Shown here: piece by piece, positions 8,052 to 16,970 of the stretch
How the letters are laid out: every line of letters starts with the position of its first letter
Numbering within the stretch: position 1 is the stretch's first letter
NCBI RefSeq assembly: GCF_008253865.1
Contig: NZ_CP042331.1
Location: 3,320,001 to 3,384,000, forward strand
Source: Bosea sp. F3-2
Lineage (GTDB): Bacteria > Pseudomonadota > Alphaproteobacteria > Rhizobiales > Beijerinckiaceae
Direction: 5' to 3'
Length of the DNA stretch: 64,000 nucleotides
The notes under the pieces: generated by a model
What the model was told of the DNA's origin: nothing
Seen by the model: only the letters and a program-made list of their open reading frames with translations
Databases searched by the model: none
Program-made: the position numbers and the translations under genes

Positions 8052-9782
8052 ATGCCTGACGATCCGCACGCCCAGCCCACGGCCGATGTCGTAGAAGCCG
8101 AGCTCGCCTCGGAAGGCATCAGGCCAGCGCAGGCCCGGGTCTCGCCTTTCGTTCCGCTGCAGCAGCCGATTTTCCGCGCGGTCTGGTTCGCCAGCCTCGC
8201 CTCGAATTTCGGCGGTCTGGTCCAGGCCGTCGGCGCCTCCTGGATGATGGCCTCGATCTCGCCTTCGGCTGAGATGGTGGCACTGGTGCAGTCCTCGACG
8301 ACCCTGCCGGTCATGCTGTTCTCGCTGGCCGCCGGCGCGATCGCCGACAACTACGATCGCCGCCGCATCCTGTTGACCGCGCAGGTCTTCATGCTGCTGG
8401 TCTCCATCGGGTTGGCTGCCTTCGCCTGGCTCGGCCTGATCACGCCCTGGCTGCTCCTGACCTTCACCTTCCTGATCGGCTGCGGCACGGCGCTCAACAA
8501 CCCGGCCTGGCAATCATCGGTCGGTGACATGGTGCCGCGCCGCGACGTGCCGGCGGCGGTGACGCTGAACAGCGTCGCCTTCAACATCGCCCGCAGCGTC
8601 GGCCCGGCCATCGGCGGCGCGATCGTAGCGGCTGCCGGCGCGGTCGCCGCCTTCGCCATCAATGCCGTGAGCTATATCCCGCTGCTGGTCGTGCTGGCGC
8701 GCTGGGAGCCGCCCAAGGTCGAGCGGCTCCTGCCGCGCGAGACGCTGCTGATCGCGATGAGCGCGGGCGTGCGTTATGTCGCGATGTCGCCGAACATCCG
8801 CTCCGTGATCCTGCGCGCCTTCGTCTACGGCTTCGGCGCCATCGTCGGGCTGGCGCTACTGCCTCTGATCGCCCGCGACCTCGTGCGCGGCGGCCCTCTC
8901 ACCTATGGCGTGCTGCTCGGCGCCTTCGGCGCGGGCGCGGTGGCCGGCGCCTTCATGAGCGCACGCCTGCGGCGGGCGATGAGCACCGAGGCGCTGGTGC
9001 GCTCCACCTTCACCGCCTATGCAGTGGGCGTCCTCCTCGTCGCGCTCAGCACGACCATGCCGCTGGCGATGGTGGGACTTTTCGTTTGCGGAGCCTGCTG
9101 GGTTCTGGCGCTCTCGACCTTCAACGCTACGGTGCAGCTCTCGGCACCACGTTGGGTCGTCGGCCGCGCACTCGCGACCTACCAGATGGCGGCCTTCGGC
9201 GGCATGGCGACCGGAAGCTGGGCCTGGGGCCGGCTGGCGCAGCATCTCGGCGTCGAGAAGGCTCTGCTGATCTCGGCGGTCACGCTGCTGGCCGGCGCCG
9301 CGCTCGGGCTGCGCTACCGGCTACCGCCGCTCGAGGCGCTCAATCTCGATCCGCTCAGCCGCTGGCGCGAGCCGAAGGTCGCGGTCGACATCGAGCCGCG
9401 CTCCGGCCCGGTGATCGTGACGATCGAATACATCATCAAGCCCGAGGATGTCGTCGCCTTCCTGACCGTGATGGCGGAGCGGCGGCGCATCCGGCGGCGC
9501 GACGGCGCCCGGCACTGGACCCTGCTACGCGACCTGACCGATCCGACGCTCTGGATCGAGCGCTACGATAGTCCGACCTGGGTCGAATATGTCCGGCAGA
9601 ACCAGCGCGTCACCCAGGCCGATGCCGAGATCGGCGAGCAGGTGCGCGCGCTGCACAGCGGCCCGAACCCGCCGGTGGTTCATCGCATGATCGAGCGGCA
9701 GACAACCTCTCTGCCGCCATTGCCGGCCGGGCGGGCGCCGACCCTCGCCGATTCGCTCGCCGATTCGGCGCGGCCGACCTGA
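8052..9782 (+). CDS. MFS exporter (MFS_3 / enterobactin-exporter-like) with C-terminal soluble domain
   Basis: This 576-residue protein has twelve hydrophobic segments between residues about 35 and 425. The loop after helix 2-3 contains the MFS motif variant GAIADNYDRRRIL, and LNNPAWQSSVGDMVPRRDVPAAVTLNS is typical of the MFS_3 transmembrane secretion-effector family. Residues about 445-540 (VIVTIEYIIKPEDVVAFLTV, then ERYDSPTWVEYVRQ) form a small alpha-beta ferredoxin-like domain resembling antibiotic-biosynthesis monooxygenases. This fusion recurs in the family. It probably exports a siderophore or small toxic compound, but the substrate is unknown. It is monocistronic and convergent with uppP, with a palindromic repeat between. 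The start at 8052 is the first ATG after the msrQ stop, without a strong ribosome site. Confidence 0.85.
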   Translation: MPDDPHAQPTADVVEAELASEGIRPAQARVSPFVPLQQPIFRAVWFASLASNFGGLVQAVGASWMMASISPSAEMVALVQSSTTLPVMLFSLAAGAIADNYDRRRILLTAQVFMLLVSIGLAAFAWLGLITPWLLLTFTFLIGCGTALNNPAWQSSVGDMVPRRDVPAAVTLNSVAFNIARSVGPAIGGAIVAAAGAVAAFAINAVSYIPLLVVLARWEPPKVERLLPRETLLIAMSAGVRYVAMSPNIRSVILRAFVYGFGAIVGLALLPLIARDLVRGGPLTYGVLLGAFGAGAVAGAFMSARLRRAMSTEALVRSTFTAYAVGVLLVALSTTMPLAMVGLFVCGACWVLALSTFNATVQLSAPRWVVGRALATYQMAAFGGMATGSWAWGRLAQHLGVEKALLISAVTLLAGAALGLRYRLPPLEALNLDPLSRWREPKVAVDIEPRSGPVIVTIEYIIKPEDVVAFLTVMAERRRIRRRDGARHWTLLRDLTDPTLWIERYDSPTWVEYVRQNQRVTQADAEIGEQVRALHSGPNPPVVHRMIERQTTSLPPLPAGRAPTLADSLADSARPT

Positions 9783-9795
9783 GCTGGAACCGCAG

Positions 9796-9942
9796 CGTCA
9801 TTCCGGGGCTTCGCGCCAGCGAAGAGCCTGGAACCCATGAACACTGTGCGATGAAGAAGGGGCTGCACCATTACGGCCTCCTTCTTCAAATCCCGTGTTC
9901 ACGGGTTCCGGGCTCGCCGCTACGCGGCGCCCCGGAATGACG
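9796..9942. repeat. Intergenic palindromic repeat, family A, copy 2
   Basis: The terminal arms CGTCATTCCGGGGC (9796-9809) and GCCCCGGAATGACG (9929-9942) match the ends of the element at 6211-6312. Inside it are AACCCATGAACAC and its near-inverse GTGTTCACGGGTT. It fills the space between convergent MFS and uppP genes. Confidence 0.75.
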
Positions 9943-9970
9943 GTGTGGTTCCCAGGTCGGTCAGGTCGGG

Positions 9971-10768
9971 TCAGCCGACGATCCAGAGGCCGGCGAGCCC
10001 GACCATGCCGACAATGATGCGCCACCAGGCGAAGGGGGCGAAGCCGCGCTTCGAGACGAAGTCGAGGAAGCTGCGCACCACGATCAGCGCCGAGAAGAAG
10101 GCCGCCACGAAGCCGACGACGATCAGGATACCATCGTCGAAGGTCAGGTCCTTGTAGCTCTTCAGCAGATCATAGGCGAAGGCGCCCGCCATGGTCGGCA
10201 TGGCGAGGAAGAAGGAAAATTCGGCCGCAGCCCGCTTGCTGGCGCCGAGCAGCATGGCGCCGACGATGGTCGAGCCCGAGCGCGAGACGCCGGGGATCAT
10301 CGCCAGGCACTGGATGAAGCCGATCTTGAGATACATCGGCAGCGGGAAAGTCGTGGCGTCCGTGTGCTTCTCCTGCAGCTCGAGTTCATCGACGACGAGC
10401 AGGATCAGGCCGCCGGCGATCAGCGTGCAGCAGACGATGAAAGGGTTGAACAGCACGGTCTTGATGAAGCCGTGCAGAGCGGCGCCGATGACCGCGGCCG
10501 GCAGGAAAGCGATCAGCACGCCGATGACGAAGCGCCGGGCGGAAGGGTCGCTCGGCAGCCGCAGCGCGATGTCGAGCAGGCGGCGGAAATAGACCAACAG
10601 GATCGCCAGGATCGCACCGAGCTGGATCAGCACCTCGAAGGTCTTGCCGTTCGATTCGAAGCCGAGGAAATGTCCCAGCAGCAGCAGATGGCCTGTCGAG
10701 GAGACGGGCAGGAACTCGGTCAGGCCCTCGACGACGCCGAGGACAAAGGCTTCGATCAGGTTCTGCAT
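9971..10768 (-). CDS. uppP: Undecaprenyl-diphosphatase
   Basis: UppP (BacA) is a membrane phosphatase that recycles undecaprenyl diphosphate to the monophosphate carrier used for peptidoglycan and polysaccharide export; excess confers bacitracin resistance. The 265-residue product has the family length. Both active-site signatures are visible: the first, EGLTEFLPVSSTGHLLLLGH near residues 14-33, supplies the catalytic glutamates and histidine. The second is MIPGVSRSGSTIVGAMLLG. Hydrophobic segments occupy most of the rest. It is a single gene, divergent from the fzlA run, with about 250 bp between them. Confidence 0.96.
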   Translation of the reverse strand: MQNLIEAFVLGVVEGLTEFLPVSSTGHLLLLGHFLGFESNGKTFEVLIQLGAILAILLVYFRRLLDIALRLPSDPSARRFVIGVLIAFLPAAVIGAALHGFIKTVLFNPFIVCCTLIAGGLILLVVDELELQEKHTDATTFPLPMYLKIGFIQCLAMIPGVSRSGSTIVGAMLLGASKRAAAEFSFFLAMPTMAGAFAYDLLKSYKDLTFDDGILIVVGFVAAFFSALIVVRSFLDFVSKRGFAPFAWWRIIVGMVGLAGLWIVG

Positions 10769-11018
10769 GCGGGAGATCCTCGCGCGAATCAGACCGCACC
10801 TGGCCGGGCGTCGGTCATCGTCTCGTCGGCTTACGCCCAGGCCTTTGCAAATTGGTTACCACTTCGCGAAGGAGCCGGGACAAATTGTAAGCTCCCGCAT
10901 TGCCGCGGCTTGTGACGTTTTTCAGGCATGATTATAGCAAGCCCCCGCCGCCCCTTCGGATCGCTACAAAGTCCGGCGGCCCTGCTTCCGACGCATTTTG
11001 CCTGCTTCACAAGTCTTC

Positions 11019-11720
11019 ATGAGTGCCATGGCGACCCTGTACCATTACCCGCTATGTCCGCATTCGCGTTTCATCCGTCTCGTCCTCAGCGAGTTCGGCA
11101 TGGAGGCCGAGCTGGTCGAGGAACGCGTCTGGGAACGGCGGCGGGAATTCCTTGAGCTCAACACGGCGGGAACGACGCCCGTGTTCCAGGAGCAGAACGG
11201 GTTGCCGGTGCCCGGCGCGGGACCGATCGCGGAATATCTCGACGAGACCCGCGGGCTTGCGCTCGGCGACCGTCGTCTCCTGCCGGAGGGCCCGGGCGAG
11301 CGCGTCGAGGTGCGCCGCCTGCTCGACTGGTTCAACCTCAAATTCCACGAGGAGATCACCGGCCCGCTCGTGCTGGAAAAGGTGATGAAGCGGTTCATGA
11401 GCCGCGACGACGGCGGCGGCCCGCCGGAGATGAGCGCGATCCGCGCGGCGCGCACGAATGTGCGCTATCATCTGCGCTACATCTCCTGGCTGCTGGCGAA
11501 AAGGAACTGGCTCGCAGGGGCGCAGCTGAGTTATGCCGATCTCGCGGCGGCGGCGCATCTGTCCTGCGTCGACTATCTCGGCGACGTGCCCTGGGAAGAG
11601 GATGAGGCGGCTCGCTCATGGTATGCGAGGATCAAGTCGAGACCGAGTTTCCGGCCGCTGCTGAGCGACCGCATGCCCGGCATGGCTCCGAGCGCCCATT
11701 ACGACAATCTGGACTTCTGA
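11019..11720 (+). CDS. fzlA: GST-fold protein, FzlA-like FtsZ-binding division protein
   Basis: The 233-residue protein has a thioredoxin-like N-terminal GST domain (LYHYPLCPHSRFIRLVLSEF) and an all-helical C-terminal domain. FzlA in Caulobacter is a GST-like protein that binds FtsZ, curves its filaments and is conserved in alphaproteobacteria. Features favouring FzlA over an ordinary GST are the WERRREFLELN segment, the YHLRYISWLLAKRNWLAG block, and the conserved tail SDRMPGMAPSAHYDNLDF. The start could be 11019 or the ATG 9 bases later; neither has a strong ribosome site. The gene overlaps the queG frame downstream, and this neighbourhood recurs in alphaproteobacteria as I recall it. An ordinary glutathione transferase is the alternative. 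Confidence 0.7.
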   Translation: MSAMATLYHYPLCPHSRFIRLVLSEFGMEAELVEERVWERRREFLELNTAGTTPVFQEQNGLPVPGAGPIAEYLDETRGLALGDRRLLPEGPGERVEVRRLLDWFNLKFHEEITGPLVLEKVMKRFMSRDDGGGPPEMSAIRAARTNVRYHLRYISWLLAKRNWLAGAQLSYADLAAAAHLSCVDYLGDVPWEEDEAARSWYARIKSRPSFRPLLSDRMPGMAPSAHYDNLDF

Positions 11721-12856
11721 GCGGCGAGAAGCTGAAGCGCGCCGTCGCTGAGCGGGCGCTCAGTGAAGGCTTCGCCGTGATGCGCGTCGCCGCGGCCGAT
11801 GCCATCCCCGAGGCCCCGGAGCGGCTCGAAGCCTGGCTCGCCAGCGGCTATCAGGGCGAGATGGGCTGGATGGAGGAACGCCGCGAGCAGCGCGCCGATC
11901 CGCGCCAGCTGTGGGGCGAGGTCCGCTCCGTCATCATGCTCGGCATGAACTATGCGGGCGACGGCGATCCTCTCGCGACGCTGGCCCAGCCCGACAAGGC
12001 TACGATCTCGCTCTATGCGCGCCGGCGCGACTATCACGACGTCATCAAGGGCAAGCTGAAGAGCGTGGCCGGGCTGCTCGCTGCGCGCGGCGGCGCCGAC
12101 GTCAAGGTCTTCGTCGATACGGCCCCGGTCATGGAGAAGCCGCTGGCGCAGGCGGCCGGGCTCGGCTGGCAAGGCAAGCATACGGTGCTGGTTTCGCGCG
12201 AGCACGGCTCCTGGCTGCTGCTCGGCGCGATCTACACCACCGCCGCGCTCCCGGCCGACGCAGCCGAGCGCGATCATTGCGGCTCCTGCCGACGCTGCCT
12301 CGATATCTGCCCGACCGACGCCTTTCCGGCGCCCTATCAGCTCGATGCGCGCCGCTGCATCGCCTATCTCACCATCGAGCATCAGGGCCATATCGACGCG
12401 GAGTTGCGGCCCGGCATCGGCAACCGCGTCTTCGGCTGCGACGACTGCCTCGCCGTCTGTCCGTGGAACAAGTTCGCGCAGACCGCGCAGGAAACCAGGC
12501 TCGCCCTCAGGGACGAGCTCGACGGGCTCGACCTCGCCGCGCTCGCCCGTCTCGACGATGCCGCGTTCCGTACCCTCTTCGCCGGCACGCCGGTGAAGCG
12601 CACCGGCCGCGACCGCTTCCTGCGCAATGTACTGATCGCCATCGGCAACAGCGGCCGGCCTGAACTTGCCGAAAGCGCCCTGCCCCATCTCACCGATCCG
12701 TCTCCGCTCGTCCGCGCCATGGCTGTCTGGGCGCTGGGCCGGCTCGCCCCCGAGCGCGCCGGCGAGCTCGCCATCACGGGCCTCGGCAACGAAAACAACC
12801 CGCAGGTGCGCGCCGAATGGCACGCGCTCGCGCCTCGAACGGAAGACGCCGCATGA
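11618..12856 (+). CDS. queG: Epoxyqueuosine reductase
   Basis: QueG reduces epoxyqueuosine to queuosine in tRNA anticodon loops, using cobalamin and two 4Fe-4S clusters. Both cluster motifs are clear: CGSCRRCLDICPTDAF and, after FGC, CDDCLAVCPWNKFA. The N-terminal domain contains GEMGWMEERREQRADP and VDTAPVMEKPLAQAAGLGWQ, and a HEAT-like C-terminus follows. The start is uncertain. The only ATG near the family's N-terminus is at 11618, which makes a 103-bp overlap with fzlA and adds about 30 atypical residues. Homology begins at SGEKLKRAVAERAL, just after a CTG at 11717 that overlaps the fzlA stop. Its own stop overlaps the next start (ATGA), so the run is translationally coupled. Confidence 0.92.
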   Translation: MVCEDQVETEFPAAAERPHARHGSERPLRQSGLLSGEKLKRAVAERALSEGFAVMRVAAADAIPEAPERLEAWLASGYQGEMGWMEERREQRADPRQLWGEVRSVIMLGMNYAGDGDPLATLAQPDKATISLYARRRDYHDVIKGKLKSVAGLLAARGGADVKVFVDTAPVMEKPLAQAAGLGWQGKHTVLVSREHGSWLLLGAIYTTAALPADAAERDHCGSCRRCLDICPTDAFPAPYQLDARRCIAYLTIEHQGHIDAELRPGIGNRVFGCDDCLAVCPWNKFAQTAQETRLALRDELDGLDLAALARLDDAAFRTLFAGTPVKRTGRDRFLRNVLIAIGNSGRPELAESALPHLTDPSPLVRAMAVWALGRLAPERAGELAITGLGNENNPQVRAEWHALAPRTEDAA

Positions 12857-13719
12857 ATATCCTGGTCCTCGGCCTCGGCTATTCGGCCGGCTTCTTCGCG
12901 CGTGCCGCGCTGGCGCGGGGATGGGAGGTGACCGGCACCGTCCGCTCCGCCGAGAAGGCAGCGCAGCTCAGCCGCGAGGGCATCCGCACTCTCGTTTTCG
13001 ACGGCTTCGCCGTATCGTCCGCACTCGGCAAGGCAGTGGCGGAGGCCGATGCGGTGCTGGTCTCGGTGCAGCCGTCCGAGGATGGCGACCCAGCGCTCGG
13101 GCCGCTGCGGAGCGCGCTCACTGCGGCGCCCAACCTGCGCTGGATCGGCTATCTCTCGACGATCGGCGTCTATGGCGACCAGAGCGGCGCCTGGATCGAC
13201 GAAACCACGCCGCCGGCTCCGACCAACACCCGCACCCGCCAGCGCGTCGTGATCGAGGAGGCCTGGCTGCAGCTCGGGCGCGACAGCGGCAAGCCGGTGC
13301 AGATCTTCCGCCTCTCCGGCATCTACGGCCCGGGCCGCAACGCCATCACCAAGCTGCGCGCGGGCACGGCGAACCGGCTGATCAAACCGGGCCAGGTCTT
13401 CAACCGCATCCATGTCGACGACATCGCCGGCGTGCTGATGGCCTCGCTGGCGCAGCCCCGCAACGGCGCGGTCTATAACGTCACCGATGACGAGCCGGGG
13501 CCGCCGCAGGACATCATCACCTTCGCGGCCGAGCTGACCGGCCTCGAACCGCCGCCCGAAATCCCATTCGAGCAAGCGCAGCTCTCGCCGATGGCAGCGA
13601 GCTTCTACGGCGAGAGCAAGCGTGTCTCGAATGCGCTGGTGAAACGGGAACTCGGCTATGCCTTCCGCTACCCGACCTATCGCGAGGCGCTGCATGCGCT
13701 GGCAGCGGCCGGCGAATAG
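12853..13719 (+). CDS. NAD-dependent epimerase/dehydratase-like (SDR-e) protein
   Basis: The ATG at 12853 overlaps the queG stop codon by 4 bases. The 288-residue protein is an extended short-chain dehydrogenase. It opens with a nucleotide-binding loop, MNILVLGLGYSAGFFARAAL, a GxGxxxxxxA pattern like E. coli YeeZ. It then has WIGYLSTIGVYGDQSGAWID, where STIGVYG supplies the Ser and Tyr positions, and IFRLSGIYGPGRNAI. The usual YxxxK lysine is replaced by a TRQRVVIEEAW segment, as in YeeZ-type proteins, so catalytic activity is not certain. Substrate unknown. It is the last gene of the fzlA-queG run and is followed by a strong terminator. Confidence 0.82.
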   Translation: MNILVLGLGYSAGFFARAALARGWEVTGTVRSAEKAAQLSREGIRTLVFDGFAVSSALGKAVAEADAVLVSVQPSEDGDPALGPLRSALTAAPNLRWIGYLSTIGVYGDQSGAWIDETTPPAPTNTRTRQRVVIEEAWLQLGRDSGKPVQIFRLSGIYGPGRNAITKLRAGTANRLIKPGQVFNRIHVDDIAGVLMASLAQPRNGAVYNVTDDEPGPPQDIITFAAELTGLEPPPEIPFEQAQLSPMAASFYGESKRVSNALVKRELGYAFRYPTYREALHALAAAGE

Positions 13720-13775
13720 TTAGAGAAACCTCGCGACTCCCTGAATCGCGAGGTTTCTCTAAGTTTTTGTTTTAT
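13720..13775 (+). terminator. Rho-independent terminator, 17-bp perfect stem
   Basis: TTAGAGAAACCTCGCGA (13720-13736) pairs perfectly with TCGCGAGGTTTCTCTAA (13746-13762) around a 9-nt loop, and is followed by GTTTTTGTTTT. It begins at the base after the stop codon of the upstream gene, so the stem overlaps nothing coding. Confidence 0.93.
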
Positions 13776-13776
13776 C

Positions 13777-13820
13777 GCATTTTCTTTACGCGAACCGGTG
13801 CCCACTTCGCTCGAAAATGC
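13777..13820. repeat. Dispersed palindromic repeat, family B, copy 1
   Basis: The element has arms GCATTTTC (13777-13784) and GAAAATGC (13813-13820) with an interior that includes GCGAACCGGTGCCCACTTCG. A second copy lies at 17082-17126. Both sit just downstream of minus-strand stop codons. Repeats with these arms are, to my knowledge, widespread in Hyphomicrobiales genomes. Confidence 0.75.
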
Positions 13821-13827
13821 TCCAGCG

Positions 13828-14784
13828 TCAGGCCGCGTGGCGCGGGGTCTCGCCGCCATAGTAGTCGGCGTAGCGCTTGTCGATCGCCGAGACCGGCAGC
13901 ACGACGAGCACATCGGTCGTGCCGAACTGGCGGTCGATGACCGCGCCGGTGCCGAAGCGCGCGCCGAGCCGGAGATAGCCCTTGATCAGCGGCGGCATCT
14001 GCTTGAGCGCGAGCTTGGCGTCGACCATCTCCGCCGGCAGGCGATCCATGCCGACGAAATGCTCGGGATGCGCGGTCGCGGCCCATTCGCCCTGCGAACG
14101 GGCGTGATGGTGCAGGAAGCTCAACGGCAGTGCCAGCGCGTCGGGGTCGGTGCCGTCGAAGGAGGCGCAGCCGAACATCGCATCGATGCGGTGATGCTCG
14201 AGATAGGCCCAGATACCCGACCAGAGCAGCTCGACCGTCCGCTTGGTGCGATAGGGCTTCAGCACGCAGGAGCGACCGAGTTCGAGGAAGCGCTGACCGG
14301 GATGGCGCGCAAGCAGCGGCGCCAGATCGAATTCGCTCTGTGTGTAGAAGCCACCAAGCCGCTCGGCTGCGCTCTGACGCATCAGCCGATAGGTGCCGAC
14401 GACCTTGGGTTTGATGCCGCCGAAGCGGCCGCGGGCGGCGTGATCGATGACAAGAAGATGGTCGCAGGCCTTGTCGAAGCGATCGGCATCACGACGGAAC
14501 ATCCGCGAGACGACATCGGGCTTGGCCGACATTTCCTGATAGAAGACGCGGTAGCGCAGGCGCTGCGCCCGCCAGATCTCGCGCGGACCGCGCGCCAGCC
14601 GAACCTCGAGCGAGCCGAGCCGGCCGAGCGTGCCCGAAAGCGGCGGAGCCTCGCCGGGCTCCGCGCCGAAACGGCGCATCGGGCCACCGCCGATCAGCAT
14701 CAGCGGCACGAATCGGGAGAACCGATTGCCGGCTGCAAATCGTGAGGACTGCGCGTTCGTGCCGTCAGAAACGTGCAATTCCAT
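13828..14784 (-). CDS. olsB: L-ornithine N-alpha-acyltransferase (lyso-ornithine lipid synthesis)
   Basis: OlsB transfers a 3-hydroxyacyl chain from acyl carrier protein to ornithine, the first step of ornithine-lipid synthesis. The 318-residue protein shows the family landmarks: VRLARGPREIWRAQRLRYRV followed by FYQE, CDHLLVIDH, VVGTYRLMR, FLELGRSCVLKPYRTKRTVE, and the HHRIDAMFGCASFDGTDP block. The N-terminal 35 residues are a variable extension. No olsA neighbour is present, and the two genes are often separate in this order. Ornithine lipids replace phospholipids under phosphate limitation in rhizobia, but no Pho box is obvious to me in the 100 bp upstream. It terminates against the GCATTTTC repeat. 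Confidence 0.9.
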   Translation of the reverse strand: MELHVSDGTNAQSSRFAAGNRFSRFVPLMLIGGGPMRRFGAEPGEAPPLSGTLGRLGSLEVRLARGPREIWRAQRLRYRVFYQEMSAKPDVVSRMFRRDADRFDKACDHLLVIDHAARGRFGGIKPKVVGTYRLMRQSAAERLGGFYTQSEFDLAPLLARHPGQRFLELGRSCVLKPYRTKRTVELLWSGIWAYLEHHRIDAMFGCASFDGTDPDALALPLSFLHHHARSQGEWAATAHPEHFVGMDRLPAEMVDAKLALKQMPPLIKGYLRLGARFGTGAVIDRQFGTTDVLVVLPVSAIDKRYADYYGGETPRHAA

Positions 14785-14882
14785 CGCGTGTCTCGTCCCC
14801 CAGCCGCGTTCGGCCTAGAGGTAGGCTTGCCCGGAGCATCTTACAACTTCGCGACAAAACTGCGTCGAAGCGATGACTGCCG

Positions 14883-16970
14883 TCAAGCCGAGCGGCTGCC
14901 GGCCGACCGTTGCGACAGGCGCTCAAGCCAGCGTAGCAATGCCGCGCGCTCCAGTGGCTTGGCGAGGCAGTCATCCATCCCCGCCGCCAAAGCCGCTTCC
15001 CGATCGGCTTCGGCGACATTGGCGGTGACGGCGACGAGCGGCAAGGCGGAGGCGCGCCCGAGCCGGCGTTCGAGCGCGCGGACGGCCCGTGCGCAGTCGA
15101 GCCCCGTCATCACCGGCATGCGCACGTCGAGAAGGGCGAGCGCCAACGGCGGAGCAGCACCGGTAAAGCTGGCCTCGACGCGCTGCAGCGCCTCGCGCCC
15201 GTCGCGCGCCCAGAATGCGATGCAGCCGAAGCGCTCGAGCGTCCGAACCACCAGCAGCGCGTTGATTTCATTGTCCTCGGCCACTAGCACATGGAGGCCC
15301 GTGCCGGGCAAATTGCGCGCGGGTGCAGCAGCATTCGCGATCTCGCTCATCGCCGGCAGCATGTGCGGGAAGCCGGCGCCAAGCCGCTCATAGAGCGAAC
15401 GCGTCCGCACCGGCTTGATGAGAAAGCCCGAGAAGCCCGCGGCCTGCGGCGCACCGAACTGCCGCCGTTCCAGAGGTGTGAGCAGGATCAGGCAGTCGCG
15501 GATGCCCGCCGCAACCACCGCCGCCGCGAGGTCCTTCGCCGGCATATCGCCGAGCGCGTGGTCGATCAGAACGGCTGTCGGGAGGGCTTCGCCGATCAGC
15601 TTCACGCGCGCCGCTTCGATGGTCGTCGCGACCGAGACCGCGGCTCCGGTCGCCCGGATCGCTTCCGCCAGGAAGCGCGCCGCGAACGGAGCAGGCGAGA
15701 CCAGCAGGACATGCTGATGCGGCCAATGCGGAATGCCCGGACGCGCAGCATCCGCAGCCGCCGCGAGCGGAAGCGTAACGCGGAAGGTCGCTCCTTCGCC
15801 TAGCCGGCTTTCGGCCCTCACCTCGCCCCCCATCAGGCCAACGAGACGCCTGACGATCGCCAGCCCGAGGCCAGCTCCGGACTGCCGCATACCGGCACCA
15901 TGTTCGACCTGTTCGAATTCGGCGAAGATGTCGTCGAGCCGGTCGGCGGGAATGCCGGGACCGGTATCGGCCACAGTGATTTCGATATCCGCACCCGACT
16001 GACGCAGATCGAGACCCACACCGCCGGCTTCGGTGAACTTCACCGCATTGCCGACGAGGTTGAGCAGGATCTGGCGCAGGCGGTCGCGATCGCCGATGAG
16101 GCGCGTGGGCAGATCGGGCGCAATATGGGCAGCGAGCTCGATGCCCTTCGCCTGCGCCCGCGGCGCCACCAGTTCCGCCACTGTCTCGACCAGCTGGACG
16201 AGGTCGAAGGGTTCCTCGACCAGCTCAAGCTTGCCGGCCTCGACCTTGGCGAAATCCAGGATATCGTCGACCAGAGCCAGCAAGGCCTCGCCGGAGGTCC
16301 GCAGCGCCGCGATATAGGTCGCCTGCTCAGCGTCGGGGCCGGTATCTGTGAGAAGATCGGCCATGCCCAGGATGCCGTTGAGCGGCGTGCGGAACTCGTG
16401 GCTGACGGTGGCGAGGAAGCGCGATTTCGCCTCGCTCGCGGCTTCGGCCCGGGCGCGGGCCTCGACGAGAGCGTCCTCGCCGGCGATACGGGCGGAGATG
16501 TCGCGCCCGACGCGTTGGATGAGCGTCCTCCCGCCATTTCCCGGCACCGCCGTCTCGACCCAGGAGATCCAGCGCTCGCCCTCATAGGTCGCCAGGCACT
16601 CGTCGAAGCTGCGCGCTCCGCTTTCGAGCAGTTGGGCCGGCCTGTTGGCAAGTTGCGGCAGCTGCATCTTGCTGCCGACGAGATCGGTCTCGCTCGCACC
16701 GAACAGCGTCGCATAAGCCCGGTTGGCATAGACGATGCGCGCACCGTCCCGCCTGACGATCAGATCGCCCTGGGCCTCGATCAGGCTGCGATAGCGTTCC
16801 TCGCTGTCGGCGAGATTCCAAAGCCGGTCATTGAGATTCTCGGTGTCGCGGAGCAGAGCGGCGACCTGCCGGCGCAGCTGCCCACGCTGGAACAGGAGCC
16901 GGGCGACCAGCACGCATAGCGCGAGCGCCGCGCTTCCGACGATGAACCATGACCAGAACGAAGAAGCCAT
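14883..16970 (-). CDS. Membrane-anchored hybrid histidine kinase (PAS-HisKA-HATPase-REC-REC)
   Basis: This 695-residue kinase starts with one transmembrane helix (residues about 5-27) and a short coiled coil. A PAS domain follows (about 55-160, SLIEAQGDLIVRRDGARIVY), then the HisKA domain with phospho-accepting His191 in ATVSHEFRTPLNGILGMADL. The ATPase domain has NLVGNAVKFTE, DTGPGIP and SGAGLGLAIVRRLVG. A first receiver-like domain (about 430-545, VLLVSPAPFAARFLAEAIRA) has lost the usual acidic cluster and is probably degenerate. The C-terminal receiver (about 570-685) is intact: VLVAEDNEINALL, phospho-Asp in LALLDVRMPVMTG, and a KP lysine. No partner regulator is adjacent. The signal and output are unknown. 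Confidence 0.9.
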   Translation of the reverse strand: MASSFWSWFIVGSAALALCVLVARLLFQRGQLRRQVAALLRDTENLNDRLWNLADSEERYRSLIEAQGDLIVRRDGARIVYANRAYATLFGASETDLVGSKMQLPQLANRPAQLLESGARSFDECLATYEGERWISWVETAVPGNGGRTLIQRVGRDISARIAGEDALVEARARAEAASEAKSRFLATVSHEFRTPLNGILGMADLLTDTGPDAEQATYIAALRTSGEALLALVDDILDFAKVEAGKLELVEEPFDLVQLVETVAELVAPRAQAKGIELAAHIAPDLPTRLIGDRDRLRQILLNLVGNAVKFTEAGGVGLDLRQSGADIEITVADTGPGIPADRLDDIFAEFEQVEHGAGMRQSGAGLGLAIVRRLVGLMGGEVRAESRLGEGATFRVTLPLAAAADAARPGIPHWPHQHVLLVSPAPFAARFLAEAIRATGAAVSVATTIEAARVKLIGEALPTAVLIDHALGDMPAKDLAAAVVAAGIRDCLILLTPLERRQFGAPQAAGFSGFLIKPVRTRSLYERLGAGFPHMLPAMSEIANAAAPARNLPGTGLHVLVAEDNEINALLVVRTLERFGCIAFWARDGREALQRVEASFTGAAPPLALALLDVRMPVMTGLDCARAVRALERRLGRASALPLVAVTANVAEADREAALAAGMDDCLAKPLERAALLRWLERLSQRSAGSRSA

